Part shown: piece after piece, positions 8,652 through 16,552 of the stretch
Numbering within the stretch: the first letter of the stretch is position 1
Layout: each line of letters begins with the position of its first letter
DNA from: an uncultured Paracoccaceae bacterium
GTDB taxonomy: Bacteria; Pseudomonadota; Alphaproteobacteria; Rhodobacterales; Rhodobacteraceae
Length of the DNA: 64,000 nt
NCBI GenBank assembly: GCA_937872465.1
Contig: CALMSR010000059.1
Coordinates: forward strand, 41,276-105,275
Direction: 5' to 3'
Made by a program: the position numbers and the translations under genes
The notes under the pieces: model-generated
Seen by the model: only the letters and a program-made list of their open reading frames with translations
Told to the model about the DNA's origin: nothing
Databases searched by the model: none

Positions 8652-9949
8652 GCGATTTCTTCGCCGGGATCGACAAGGTCCCGTTCAAGGGTCCGGAGAG
8701 CGACGATCCGCTCGCCTTCCGCTTCTACGAGCCGGACCGGTTGGTGCTCGGCAAGCGGATGGAGGACCATCTGCGCATGGCGGTCTGCTATTGGCACAGC
8801 TTCGCCTGGCCGGGCGGCGACCCTTTCGGCGGCCAGACGTTCCAGCGGCCCTGGTTCGGCGACACGATGGAGCATGCAAGGCTCAAGGCCGAGGTCGCCT
8901 TCGAGATGTTCGAGCGGCTCAGGGTGCCGTTCTTCACCTTCCACGACCGCGACATCGCGCCGGAGGGGGCGAGTCTGGCGGAATCGAACGCCAATGTGCG
9001 CGCGATCGCCGAGATCTTCGCCGAGAAGATGGCGGCGACGGGCGTCGGGCTGCTCTGGGGCACGGCGAACCTCTTCTCGAACCGCCGGTTCATGGCCGGG
9101 GCGGCGACCAATCCCGATCCGGAGGTCTTCGCCTATGCCGCGGCGCAGGTGAAATGCGCGCTCGACGTGACTCACGAACTCGGCGGCGCCAATTACGTGC
9201 TCTGGGGCGGGCGCGAGGGCTACGAGACGCTGCTCAACACCGACATGAAGCGCGAGCTCGAGCAGGCGGGGCGGTTCCTGTCGATGGTGGTGGAGTACAA
9301 GAACAGGATTGGCTTCCCGGGCACCATCCTGATCGAGCCGAAGCCCCAGGAGCCGACCAAGCATCAATACGACTACGACGTGGCGACGGTCTTCGGGTTC
9401 CTCCAGCGCTTCGGGCTCGAGGGCGAGGTGAAGGTCAATATCGAGACCGGGCACTCGGTGCTTGCCGGTCATTCCTTCGAGCACGAGATCGCAACGGCAG
9501 TCGCACTCGGGGTCTTCGGCAGCGTGGATGCCAACCGCAACGACTACCAATCCGGCTGGGACACCGACCAGTTCCCCAACAACGTTCCGGAGGTGGCGCT
9601 GGCGATCTACCACATCCTGAAGGGCGGCGGCTTCACCACCGGCGGCTTCAACTTCGACGCCAAGCTGCGGCGGCAGTCGCTCGACCCGGTCGACCTGATC
9701 GGCGCCCATGTGGGCGGTATGGACGTCTGCGCGCGCGGGCTCCTCGCGGCGGCGGCGATGATCGAGGACGGCGGGCTGGAAGCCGCGCTCGCAGAGCGCT
9801 ATGCCGGCTGGGAGACGCCGGGGGCGCGGGCGATGCTCGAGAGCGATCTCGCCGCGATCGCGGAGCGCGTCGAGCGGGAACGGATCGATCCCGAGCCGCG
9901 TTCTGGTCGTCAGGAGCGACTGGAGAACTGGATCAACCGCTTCGTCTAG
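8648..9949 (+). CDS. xylA: Xylose isomerase
   Basis: It converts D-xylose to D-xylulose in the cytoplasm using two divalent metals, feeding the kinase encoded just before it. The 433-residue length and the N-terminal region ([15 protein letters not shown]) are those of class II enzymes. The metal ligands are all visible: [43 protein letters not shown] and NFDAKLRR. Two usually conserved positions differ from the common sequence (ETGH where EANH is usual, DANRND where DANRGD is usual) without touching the ligands. The start overlaps xylB by 4 bases. Confidence in function is high. Confidence 0.95.
   Translation: MSDFFAGIDKVPFKGPESDDPLAFRFYEPDRLVLGKRMEDHLRMAVCYWHSFAWPGGDPFGGQTFQRPWFGDTMEHARLKAEVAFEMFERLRVPFFTFHDRDIAPEGASLAESNANVRAIAEIFAEKMAATGVGLLWGTANLFSNRRFMAGAATNPDPEVFAYAAAQVKCALDVTHELGGANYVLWGGREGYETLLNTDMKRELEQAGRFLSMVVEYKNRIGFPGTILIEPKPQEPTKHQYDYDVATVFGFLQRFGLEGEVKVNIETGHSVLAGHSFEHEIATAVALGVFGSVDANRNDYQSGWDTDQFPNNVPEVALAIYHILKGGGFTTGGFNFDAKLRRQSLDPVDLIGAHVGGMDVCARGLLAAAAMIEDGGLEAALAERYAGWETPGARAMLESDLAAIAERVERERIDPEPRSGRQERLENWINRFV
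9877..9902 (+). promoter_or_regulatory. Possible EcfG-type (general stress) promoter inside the xylA end
   Basis: GGAAC, 17 bases, then CGTT matches the alphaproteobacterial EcfG sigma-factor consensus (GGAAC-N16/17-CGTT). It lies 86 bases before the DUF883-like gene, a type of gene often induced by envelope or general stress. It is inside the coding sequence of xylA, and such a short pattern can occur by chance. Confidence 0.35.
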
Positions 9950-9987
9950 ATGGCGCGCGCCGCCGCAACCGGAAAGGGAGCCATCGC

Positions 9988-10326
9988 ATGGCTACGACAT
10001 CGAAGACCGACAAGGACGCCGAGCCCGAGGCGGAGGCCGCTTCGAGCGCGCTCGGCACCGAGATCGCGGCGCTGCGCGCCGATCTGAGCGAGCTCGCGGC
10101 GCATGTGGCGCGCATCGCCAAGACGCGGGCGAGCGGGCTGAAATCCGTCGCCGACGCCAAGTCGGAGAATGCGCTGGCGACCGGCGAGGCGACTCTGCAG
10201 GAGATCGCCGGGGAGCTGCGCTCGCTCGAGGACGAGCTGGCGGATGCGACGCGGCGCCGGCCGCTGACCGCGATCGGGCTCGCGGCGCTGGCGGGGTATC
10301 TCTTCGGCATCCTCTCGCGGCGCTGA
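9988..10326 (+). CDS. DUF883/ElaB-like membrane-anchored protein
   Basis: The 112-residue protein has a charged alanine-rich amphipathic helical body (residues 1-90) and one C-terminal transmembrane segment (LTAIGLAALAGYLFGILSRR). This is the layout of the ElaB/YqjD (DUF883) family, whose members sit on the inner membrane and bind ribosomes in stationary phase in Escherichia coli. The RRRP sequence before the helix is typical. An AAAGGGAG site precedes the ATG. It is followed after 3 bases by a holin-like membrane protein, which mimics the yqjD-yqjE pairing of E. coli and supports the call. Confidence 0.7.
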   Translation: MATTSKTDKDAEPEAEAASSALGTEIAALRADLSELAAHVARIAKTRASGLKSVADAKSENALATGEATLQEIAGELRSLEDELADATRRRPLTAIGLAALAGYLFGILSRR

Positions 10327-10329
10327 GGC

Positions 10330-10758
10330 GTGGCGCGGCTCTTCGCTTCGCTGGCCGGCGTGCTCGAGGCGCGGGTGCGGCAGGTGGCGCGGAGGGCGCG
10401 GCTTCGCGCGATCCTGATCGCCTGCATGGCCGTGACTGCGGTGCTGGCGGTTTTCTTCGCGCTCGGCGCGGCGACCGCCGCGCTGGCGGCGCGGCTGGGC
10501 TGGGTGGCGGCGCTCGCGATCATGGCGGGCGTGATGCTGCTCGCGGCGCTGATCCTCGCCGCGGTTCTCGCCGCGGAGCGCCGCGAGGCGCGGCGGCTGG
10601 CGGCCGAGCGCTCGACCCTCGACCGCAAGCTCGCCCGCGCCGCGCTGCTCTCGGTCGCGCCCACCCGGCTCCGGCGCCCGTCGCGGGGCATGGTCGGAGC
10701 CGGGCTGGTGGCGCTCGGGGCGCTGATCATCCTTCTGCGCCGCGACGAGGAGGAGTGA
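10330..10758 (+). CDS. YqjE/phage-holin-like membrane protein
   Basis: The 142-residue product starts at GTG 10330, 3 bases after the preceding stop. It has two adjacent hydrophobic segments (about residues 28-52 and 57-85), a basic amphipathic stretch (ERREARRLAAERS) and a final hydrophobic helix near residues 120-136 ending in RRDEEE. This resembles the YqjE or Phage_holin_3_6 families. The neighbours do not suggest a phage; the pairing with a DUF883-like gene suggests a housekeeping membrane-stress role. The exact function is unknown. Confidence 0.6.
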   Translation: MARLFASLAGVLEARVRQVARRARLRAILIACMAVTAVLAVFFALGAATAALAARLGWVAALAIMAGVMLLAALILAAVLAAERREARRLAAERSTLDRKLARAALLSVAPTRLRRPSRGMVGAGLVALGALIILLRRDEEE

Positions 10759-10804
10759 GCCGCCGGCGGCGGGGTGTCATCCAGGGGCAAGACGGGAGGA
10801 AGCG

Positions 10805-11572
10805 ATGCTGAAGATCACCGAAGACGAGGCGCATAACTGCTTCGTGCTGGAGCCCTCGGGCAAGCTCGACCGGGCGGATTTCGCCAAGCTGACCGAGCGT
10901 TTCAACGCGCGCGTCAATGCCACGGACCGGATTCCGAACCTGGTGATCCATGCCCCGAGCTTTCCCGGCTGGTCGGATTTCGCCGCCTTCTTCGGCCATG
11001 TGGAATTCATCCGCGAGCATCACCGGCTGGTCGGCAAGATCGCGCTGGTGTCGGATTCGCGGGTGCTCGACATCGCGCCGGCGGTGGCGCGGCAGTTCCT
11101 CGCGGCGGATGTGCGGCATTTCCCGGCCGACGGTCTGCAGGCCGCGCTCGACTGGGTGGCCGAGACCGGGGAGGCGGCCGAGCATGTGACGGTGATGACG
11201 GATCTGCCCGACGACGTGGTGGGCATCTCGGTGCGCGACGTGATCACCGCGCGCGACTATTCCGAGCGCATCGTGCCGCTGATCGAGGAGCGGCTGAAGC
11301 GCCACGACAAGATCCGGCTGCTTTACCGGATCGGCCCGGAGTTCAGCGCCTTCACCCCCGGCGCGGCCTGGAGCGACACCCGCGTCGGGCTCATGCATCT
11401 GACGCAGTTCAGCAAGATCGCGGTGGTGTCGGATCTCGAATGGATCCGGCACGGCACCCGCATCTTCGCGCCGCTGATCCCGGCCGAGGTGCATGTCTTC
11501 GGCGACCGGGATCTCGATGCGGCGAAGGCATGGGTCAGCGCGCCGCCCGCCGAGGCCGCGCCGCGGAGCTAG
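10805..11572 (+). CDS. Tandem SpoIIAA-like (STAS-fold) protein
   Basis: The 255-residue protein is two copies of a roughly 120-residue SpoIIAA-like domain (DUF3478). The first covers about residues 1-122, with VLEPSGKLDRADFAKL and GWSDFAAFFGHVEFIREHH. The second covers about 128-245, with GISVRDVITARDYSERIVPLIEERL and GLMHLTQFSKIAVVSDLEWI. Single-domain relatives are common; the fused pair is less so. The phosphorylatable serine of true anti-sigma antagonists is not evident, so a regulatory role is only possible, not shown. It has a GGGAGGA site before the ATG. Its end overlaps the convergent next gene by 4 bases. Confidence 0.75.
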   Translation: MLKITEDEAHNCFVLEPSGKLDRADFAKLTERFNARVNATDRIPNLVIHAPSFPGWSDFAAFFGHVEFIREHHRLVGKIALVSDSRVLDIAPAVARQFLAADVRHFPADGLQAALDWVAETGEAAEHVTVMTDLPDDVVGISVRDVITARDYSERIVPLIEERLKRHDKIRLLYRIGPEFSAFTPGAAWSDTRVGLMHLTQFSKIAVVSDLEWIRHGTRIFAPLIPAEVHVFGDRDLDAAKAWVSAPPAEAAPRS

Positions 11573-11988
11573 GGGCTCAGGACCAGCGGCAGGACGGTTC
11601 GTCCCGGCGGGAAGCCCTCGCCGTCGGAGGCATCGGTCTCGAAGACCTCCAGATGGCCGATCTGCGTCGCCTGGACCTCGAAGGCGACCGCGAAGGCGAA
11701 GGGTGCCGGGCCGTCGACGCCACCGCCGCTGGTGAAGCCTTCGGCGAGAACGCCGCCGTCACGCCCGAGCAGGCGCCAGTTCACGGTGCCCTCGAAGCTG
11801 CGCGAGCAGCCCGAAACCGCGAAGCCGGGGTGGACGACCGCGCCGGCACCCGGATCGGTGGCGACCACGAAGGCGGCCTCCGGCAGGGCAGCGGCGACCG
11901 CATAGCAGGCGCCGGCCGCCTCCTTCGCCGCGGTCGCGGCGGTGCCGCCGAGCGCGACCGCGGCGGTCAGCGCGAGGATCGTTCGCAT
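11569..11988 (-). CDS. Secreted protein with a Gmad2-like immunoglobulin domain
   Basis: The 139-residue protein begins with a signal peptide (MRTILALTAAVALGGTAATA, cleavage near residue 20). The rest resembles the Gmad2 immunoglobulin-like domain: HPGFAVSGCSRSFEGTVNWRL, GGVLAEGFTSGG, PFAFAVAFEV and a final LEVFETDASDGEG. Such domains are found in exported proteins of unknown function. Two cysteines, near residues 27 and 60, could form a disulfide in the periplasm. It overlaps the end of the SpoIIAA-like gene by 4 bases from the other strand. Confidence 0.6.
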   Translation of the reverse strand: MRTILALTAAVALGGTAATAAKEAAGACYAVAAALPEAAFVVATDPGAGAVVHPGFAVSGCSRSFEGTVNWRLLGRDGGVLAEGFTSGGGVDGPAPFAFAVAFEVQATQIGHLEVFETDASDGEGFPPGRTVLPLVLSP

Positions 11989-12314
11989 CAGATGGACCTC
12001 CTGCCATGTGCCCTGGCCGGCAGGCTAACCGATCTGGTGGTCTGGCGCGACAGGTCGGGCGGTATTGCGAGGGCGTTCCATATGGCCACGCGAGCCTTTC
12101 CGCCCGAGGTCCGGATGCGCCTGGTGCCGCCTTCCGGTCCGGCGGGCACCGCCGGGCAGCGGGAGCGTCGAAGGAGGAAGATCCAGCTCCGAATGCGATG
12201 ACATCAGCCGACAATGCCGACGAACTTGCATGATTGACGATCGGTGATAGGGTTAACGCCTCGCTGGGGGACCGCCGTCGGCTTGCGTCGGGGGCGGCTG
12301 CGGGGGAGGGTGTG
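11989..12314. other. 326-base intergenic region, nothing recognised
   Basis: This stretch separates the divergent Gmad2-like gene and the Gly/Arg-rich membrane protein gene, so it should hold both promoters. A 39-codon frame (12082-12201) has no ribosome site and a composition like random high-GC sequence, so I do not call it. The GGGGGAGGG at 12302-12310 is the ribosome site of the next gene. Confidence 0.5.
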
Positions 12315-13970
12315 ATGGGAGACGAGGCCCGCGCCGGCAGGCTGCGGCAGGCGCGCTTGGGCGCGGGGCCGGGTGCATCCCCGATCGTGGAACTTCTCGA
12401 CACGCCGGCCTTCGAACGTCGCCTCGAACTGGCGCGGATCCGGCGTGCGATCTCGCTGGGAAGCTGCGCCGCCGAAGGTGCCCCTGCGGGCGAGGGCACG
12501 CCCGTCCTGGAACTCGCCCCGGGCTGGGCGCCGGCATTTCGGGTCGTGGCGGAAGCGCGGCCCGTGCCGGTTTCGGAAGCTGCGGGCGCCGGCCGCGGCC
12601 GGATCGCGGTGATCGGGGTCATCTTTGCCGCTGGGCTTGCGCTCGGCCTCGGCCTCGCGGTCTTTCTCGCGCTCTCGGGGGGCGGTGCCGGCAGCATGGC
12701 AGAACCGTCGCCGCCGGCGGTGACCGCGGTGGCCCCGCAGCTGTCCGGCCTGCCGCCGCCGGGCCCGGCGGCCGTCTGGGCGCCGCCCGAGTCATCGCGG
12801 TCGGTGCCGGCGCGGCCGGCTGCGCTCGCGGCTCCCGGTCGGCCGACGGCGCCGCTGCCCGGCCTCGGCCCGGGCTGGCGGGTGATCGCCGCAAGCGTCG
12901 CGGGCGGCCATGCCGATGTGGATGTCCGGCTGAGCGCGCCGCCGAGCCTCTCCGAGGCCGAGATCGCCGCGGCGGCGGCGGCGCTGCAGGATGCCGGTTT
13001 CGGGGAGGTGGCCTCCGCACGGGCCGGCGTCTCGATCGGCCGCACCAATGTCCGGTACTTCGCCGATGCGGATGCCGATGCCGCCGGGGCGGCGGCGGTG
13101 GCGCTGTCGGCGGTCTGGCCGGATGCCGAGGCGCGGGATTTCACCCATCTGTCGGCCCGGACGGGCTCGGGTCGGCTCGAGGTCTGGCTCTCGGGCGAAG
13201 CGCCGGCCCGTGCGGCGGCCGGCGCATCGCGCCAAGGCACCGGATCCGCTGCGGTCGCAGTCGCGGCCGCGGGGGATCCGGCGGAGGCGCCGCAGGGGGC
13301 GGGGCTTGCCGGGCTGCTCGGGCGGGTTCTCGGCGGCGGCGCGGGTCGCGGTTCCCCTCGAGGGGACGGCGGCGGCGTGCCGGCCGCCCGCGCCACGATC
13401 CTGGTCGAGCCCTCGGCGGCACCGGCGGCTTCCCGGGTTTCCACCGGAGGCTCGGCGCCGCGCGACGGCACCGCCCCGGCCGGTGGATCGGGGAAGGGGA
13501 CGGGCTCGGCTTCCGGAGGCGCCGGCGGGAAGGGCGCGGGCGAGTCCGCCGATTCGCGATCCGGCGTGACGGCCGGAGCCGGCGGCTCGGGCAGCAGCGG
13601 CGGCGACGTGGCCGCAGGGGGATCGGACCGGGGCAGCGGCGGCACCGCAACGGGCACCACCGACCGGGCCGGTGGGTTCGGCGGCGGGACAGGGAGCGGG
13701 AAGAGCGGGGCGGATCGCGGCGACCGCTCCGGCGGCGGCTGGAGCAGGGGCGGCGGCGCCAGGATATCGAGGGGCGGCGTGCAGGGCGTCTCGAAGGGTC
13801 GCGGCTCGGAGGTGTCGAGGGGCGGCGGAAAGGGCGGATCGAAGGCCGGCGGCCGGAGCGCCTCGAAGGACCGCGGAAAGGGCGCCACCAGAAGCGGCGG
13901 CAGAGACGGAACAAGAGGCGAGGGCCGGGGCAGGTCGGGGTCCGGCGGCAGGGGCGGGCGGAACCGCTAG
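12315..13970 (+). CDS. Single-pass membrane protein with LytR_C-like region and long Gly/Ser/Arg tail
   Basis: The 551-residue protein has a cytoplasmic N-terminus, one transmembrane helix (about residues 98-122) and a proline-rich linker. A globular part follows at about residues 185-300 (WRVIAASVAGGHADVDVRL, GVSIGRTNVRYFADADADAA) that resembles the LytR C-terminal type domain. The last 200 or so residues are almost wholly glycine, serine and basic residues, ending RGEGRGRSGSGGRGGRNR. The ATG at 12315 follows a strong GGGGGAGGG. I do not know the function. The tail would be disordered in the periplasm and strongly positive, suggesting binding to peptidoglycan or another acidic polymer. The smpB gene converges on it. 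Confidence 0.6.
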   Translation: MGDEARAGRLRQARLGAGPGASPIVELLDTPAFERRLELARIRRAISLGSCAAEGAPAGEGTPVLELAPGWAPAFRVVAEARPVPVSEAAGAGRGRIAVIGVIFAAGLALGLGLAVFLALSGGGAGSMAEPSPPAVTAVAPQLSGLPPPGPAAVWAPPESSRSVPARPAALAAPGRPTAPLPGLGPGWRVIAASVAGGHADVDVRLSAPPSLSEAEIAAAAAALQDAGFGEVASARAGVSIGRTNVRYFADADADAAGAAAVALSAVWPDAEARDFTHLSARTGSGRLEVWLSGEAPARAAAGASRQGTGSAAVAVAAAGDPAEAPQGAGLAGLLGRVLGGGAGRGSPRGDGGGVPAARATILVEPSAAPAASRVSTGGSAPRDGTAPAGGSGKGTGSASGGAGGKGAGESADSRSGVTAGAGGSGSSGGDVAAGGSDRGSGGTATGTTDRAGGFGGGTGSGKSGADRGDRSGGGWSRGGGARISRGGVQGVSKGRGSEVSRGGGKGGSKAGGRSASKDRGKGATRSGGRDGTRGEGRGRSGSGGRGGRNR

Positions 13971-13986
13971 CGCGCCGGCGGCCGTC

Positions 13987-14460
13987 CTAGCCGCGCTCGC
14001 GCATCAGCCGCGCCTTCTGGCGATCCCAGTCGCGCTTCTTCTCGGTCTCGCGCTTGTCGGTGAGCTTCTTGCCCTTGGCGATGCCGAGCTGGAGCTTGGC
14101 GCGGCCCTTGTCGTTGAAATAGAGGCGCAGCGGCACCAGGGTCATGCCCTCGCGCCCGATCCCCTGCCAGAGGCGGGCCAGTTCGCGCTTGCTGACCAGG
14201 AGCTTGCGTCGGCGCCGCTCGTCATGGCCGAAGGCGCGCGCCTGCTCGTAGGCCGGGATATAGCCGTTGATCAGCCAGAGCTCCCCACCCTCGACCGAGG
14301 CATAGCTCTCGGCGATGTTCGCCTTGCCGGTGCGCAGGCTCTTCACCTCGGAGCCTTCCAGCACGATGCCGGCTTCGAGATCGTCCTCGATGAAATAATT
14401 GTGCCGGGCCTTGCGGTTCTCGGCGACGATCTTCCGCGGCCGTTCAGGTTTCTGCGCCAT
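13987..14460 (-). CDS. smpB: SsrA-binding protein SmpB
   Basis: SmpB binds tmRNA and brings it to stalled ribosomes for trans-translation. The 157-residue protein has the family signature [34 protein letters not shown], the [15 protein letters not shown] stretch and [16 protein letters not shown]. It ends with the basic tail [23 protein letters not shown] that enters the mRNA channel. The length is standard. Its closeness to dapA and the lytic transglycosylase is a common Rhodobacteraceae arrangement. Confidence 0.96.
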   Translation of the reverse strand: MAQKPERPRKIVAENRKARHNYFIEDDLEAGIVLEGSEVKSLRTGKANIAESYASVEGGELWLINGYIPAYEQARAFGHDERRRRKLLVSKRELARLWQGIGREGMTLVPLRLYFNDKGRAKLQLGIAKGKKLTDKRETEKKRDWDRQKARLMRERG

Positions 14461-14572
14461 GATCGCGCCGCTCTAGCCGAGGCCGGGAAAGCTGTCCAGC
14501 GCGGGCGCGGGTTTCCGCCGCGGGGGTTCATGCTAGGTTGTTTGCGGAGCCGCAGCATTCCGGAGGCCCGCC

Positions 14573-15256
14573 ATGCCCGCCATCCTCGTCACCAGCGCCA
14601 GCCGCGGCATCGGCCGCGAATTCGTGCGCCAGTTCGCCGCCGACGGCTGGCAGGTCATCGCCGGCTGCCGCGATCCCGGTGCCGTGGAGGCGGAGCTGCG
14701 CGCCCTCGGCGACCGCGTGCTTCCGGTGGCGATGGACGTGACCGACCTCGCCTCGGTCGAGGCCGCGGCGCGGGCCGAGGCGACGCCGATCGACCTGCTG
14801 ATCAACAGCGCCGGCATCATGGGGCAGGGGGACGACGGGCCGGGGGCGGTCGACTATGCCGAATGGGCGCGGGTGCTCGACGTCAATACCTTCGGCCCGG
14901 TGCGTGTGCTCGACGCCTTCTTCCCGCGGCTCGCGGCGGCCGGGGGCGCGAAGGCGATCACGCTTACCAGCGGCTACGGTTCCATCGGCGATGCGGGCTC
15001 GGGCGGGTCGATGATGTACCGCACTTCCAAGGCGGCGGTGAACATGGCCATGCGCGCGCGGTCGTTCCAGCTCCGGGCGCAGGGGATCGTGGTCGCGGTC
15101 ATCAACCCCGGCTGGGTACGGACCGACATGGGCGGGCCGAGCGCCCGCATCTCCGCCGAGGAGAGCGTACGGGCCATGCGCGAGGTGATCGAGGGGCTGA
15201 CCCTCGAGGACACCGGCAGCTTCCGGAACTGGAACGGCCGGGAATTTCCCTGGTAG
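14573..15256 (+). CDS. Short-chain dehydrogenase/reductase, C-factor-like
   Basis: This is a 227-residue NAD(P)-dependent SDR. It has a slightly unusual nucleotide loop (TSASRGIG in place of TGxxxGIG), the NNAG-type motif as INSAGIMG, the catalytic serine in TSGYGSIG and the YRTSK catalytic Tyr-Lys pair. The short C-terminus (GSFRNWNGREFPW) is typical of the carbonyl-reductase/C-factor-like subgroup. Substrate is unknown. It stands alone, divergent from smpB, with the start right after a GGAGG site. Confidence 0.85.
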   Translation: MPAILVTSASRGIGREFVRQFAADGWQVIAGCRDPGAVEAELRALGDRVLPVAMDVTDLASVEAAARAEATPIDLLINSAGIMGQGDDGPGAVDYAEWARVLDVNTFGPVRVLDAFFPRLAAAGGAKAITLTSGYGSIGDAGSGGSMMYRTSKAAVNMAMRARSFQLRAQGIVVAVINPGWVRTDMGGPSARISAEESVRAMREVIEGLTLEDTGSFRNWNGREFPW

Positions 15257-15384
15257 GCGCAGCACCCGCGTCAATGCCGATAGGACGGTGGCGAAATCGG
15301 AGCATGATTCCGCGTCCCGCGTGCACCGGTGGTGCCATTCCAGGGGTATCGTCGCCAGGTCGGACAGAAGCAGGGCGCGCTGCC

Positions 15385-15516
15385 ATGGATTGGCGGGGAG
15401 TCGACCGAATCGGGAAGGTGCCGACCGGCGACGACGGCGGGCTCGCCGAGGTCGATTTCGCCAGCGGCGGGTTCATGGTCGGCAGCCCGGCGGTTCCGGT
15501 CACCGTGCCGACCTGA
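15385..15516 (+). CDS. Doubtful small ORF, 43 codons
   Basis: An ATG-started frame in the 269-base gap between the SDR and dapA encodes a 43-residue acidic-to-neutral peptide ending SPAVPVTVPT. There is no clear ribosome site and no family I know. Composition is less extreme than random GC-rich frames, which is the only reason to list it. It could be a remnant of a longer gene. Confidence 0.2.
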   Translation: MDWRGVDRIGKVPTGDDGGLAEVDFASGGFMVGSPAVPVTVPT

Positions 15517-15525
15517 GCGGCGGTG

Positions 15526-16401
15526 TCAGTTGAGCAGGCCCGCGTGGCGCATGGCGGCCTCCATGCGCTCGCGCGTCGCCGCCTCGACGGTGACCAGGGG
15601 CGAGCGGACGTCGTCGCTGCATTTGCCCAGCACCGAGAGGGCGTATTTGGTCGGGCAGGGGTTCGATTCGGCGAAGGCGGCGCGATGCAGCGGCATGAGC
15701 CGGTCCTGATATTCCAGCGCGCGGGCGAAGTCGCCTGCGAGCGTCGCCTCCTGGAATTCGGCGCAGAGTCGCGGCGCGATATTGCCCACCACCGAGATGC
15801 AGCCGCGCCCGCCATGGGCGTTGAAGCCGAGCGCCACGTCGTCGTTGCCGCAGAGCTGGAGGAAGTCGCGGCCGCAGGCGATGCGGGTGTCCGACACCCG
15901 GCCGATGTCGCCGGTCGCGTCCTTCACGCCGATGATGCGCGGCAGCTTCGCGAGCTCGCCCATGGTCGCGGGGCTCATGTCGATCACCGAGCGGCCGGGG
16001 ATGTTGTAGATGATGATCGGCAGGTCCACCGCGTCGTGCAGGGTGCGGTAATGGTGGTAGAGCCCACGCTGGCCGGGCTTGTTGTAATAGGGCGTGACCA
16101 CCAGGGCCGCATCCGCGCCGACCGATTTCGCGAAGGCCATCAGCCGCACGGATTCGGCGGTGTTGTTGGAGCCCGCGCCGGCGATCACCGGGATGCGTCC
16201 TGCCGCCGTCCGCACCACGATCTCGACGCAGCGCTCGTGCTCCTCGTGGCTCAGCGTCGGCGTCTCGCCGGTGGTGCCCACGGCGACGAGGCCGTGGCTG
16301 CCCTCCTCCACATGCCAATTGACCAGATCGACCAGCGCCTTTTCGTCGATCCCGCCGTTGCGGAACGGCGTGATCAGCGCGGGGATCGAGCCTCTGAACA
16401 T
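15526..16401 (-). CDS. dapA: 4-hydroxy-tetrahydrodipicolinate synthase
   Basis: It condenses pyruvate with aspartate semialdehyde in the first committed step to diaminopimelate and lysine. The 291-residue protein starts [19 protein letters not shown] and contains the [15 protein letters not shown] motif with the Thr-Thr pair. It also has [16 protein letters not shown], the [10 protein letters not shown] tyrosine and the [11 protein letters not shown] lysine that forms the Schiff base with pyruvate. Length and motifs are canonical. It diverges from the lytic transglycosylase, so diaminopimelate synthesis and wall turnover genes share a promoter region. Confidence 0.96.
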   Translation of the reverse strand: MFRGSIPALITPFRNGGIDEKALVDLVNWHVEEGSHGLVAVGTTGETPTLSHEEHERCVEIVVRTAAGRIPVIAGAGSNNTAESVRLMAFAKSVGADAALVVTPYYNKPGQRGLYHHYRTLHDAVDLPIIIYNIPGRSVIDMSPATMGELAKLPRIIGVKDATGDIGRVSDTRIACGRDFLQLCGNDDVALGFNAHGGRGCISVVGNIAPRLCAEFQEATLAGDFARALEYQDRLMPLHRAAFAESNPCPTKYALSVLGKCSDDVRSPLVTVEAATRERMEAAMRHAGLLN

Positions 16402-16552
16402 GGTCCTTCCTCCACGTCTGCCCGTTGCGCCGGGCCGAAAGCCGGGGGAACCTAGTCGCGAAACCCGCCCGCCGCAAGCGGATGATTGGTGGCGAAAGAC
16501 ACACGTTATGGTATATCATCGTGAAGGTAGAACGACCTTAGGAGGATTCGGA

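Noticed and set aside
7203..9949. A complete xylose utilisation locus
   Set aside because: Only xylB and xylA are here. No xylFGH transporter or XylR-type regulator lies beside them; the ROK regulator at 34.6 kb is in a different cluster.
10330..10758. Holin-like protein as a prophage sign
   Set aside because: No other phage gene, integrase or attachment site nearby. The pairing with a DUF883-like gene fits a chromosomal yqjD/yqjE-type unit better.
12082..12201. 39-codon frame in the gap before the Gly/Arg-rich gene
   Set aside because: No ribosome site and a random-looking basic composition.
13672..15516. 614-codon frame running across the Gly-rich gene end, smpB and the SDR
   Set aside because: It overlaps three better-supported genes on both strands and has no recognisable domain.
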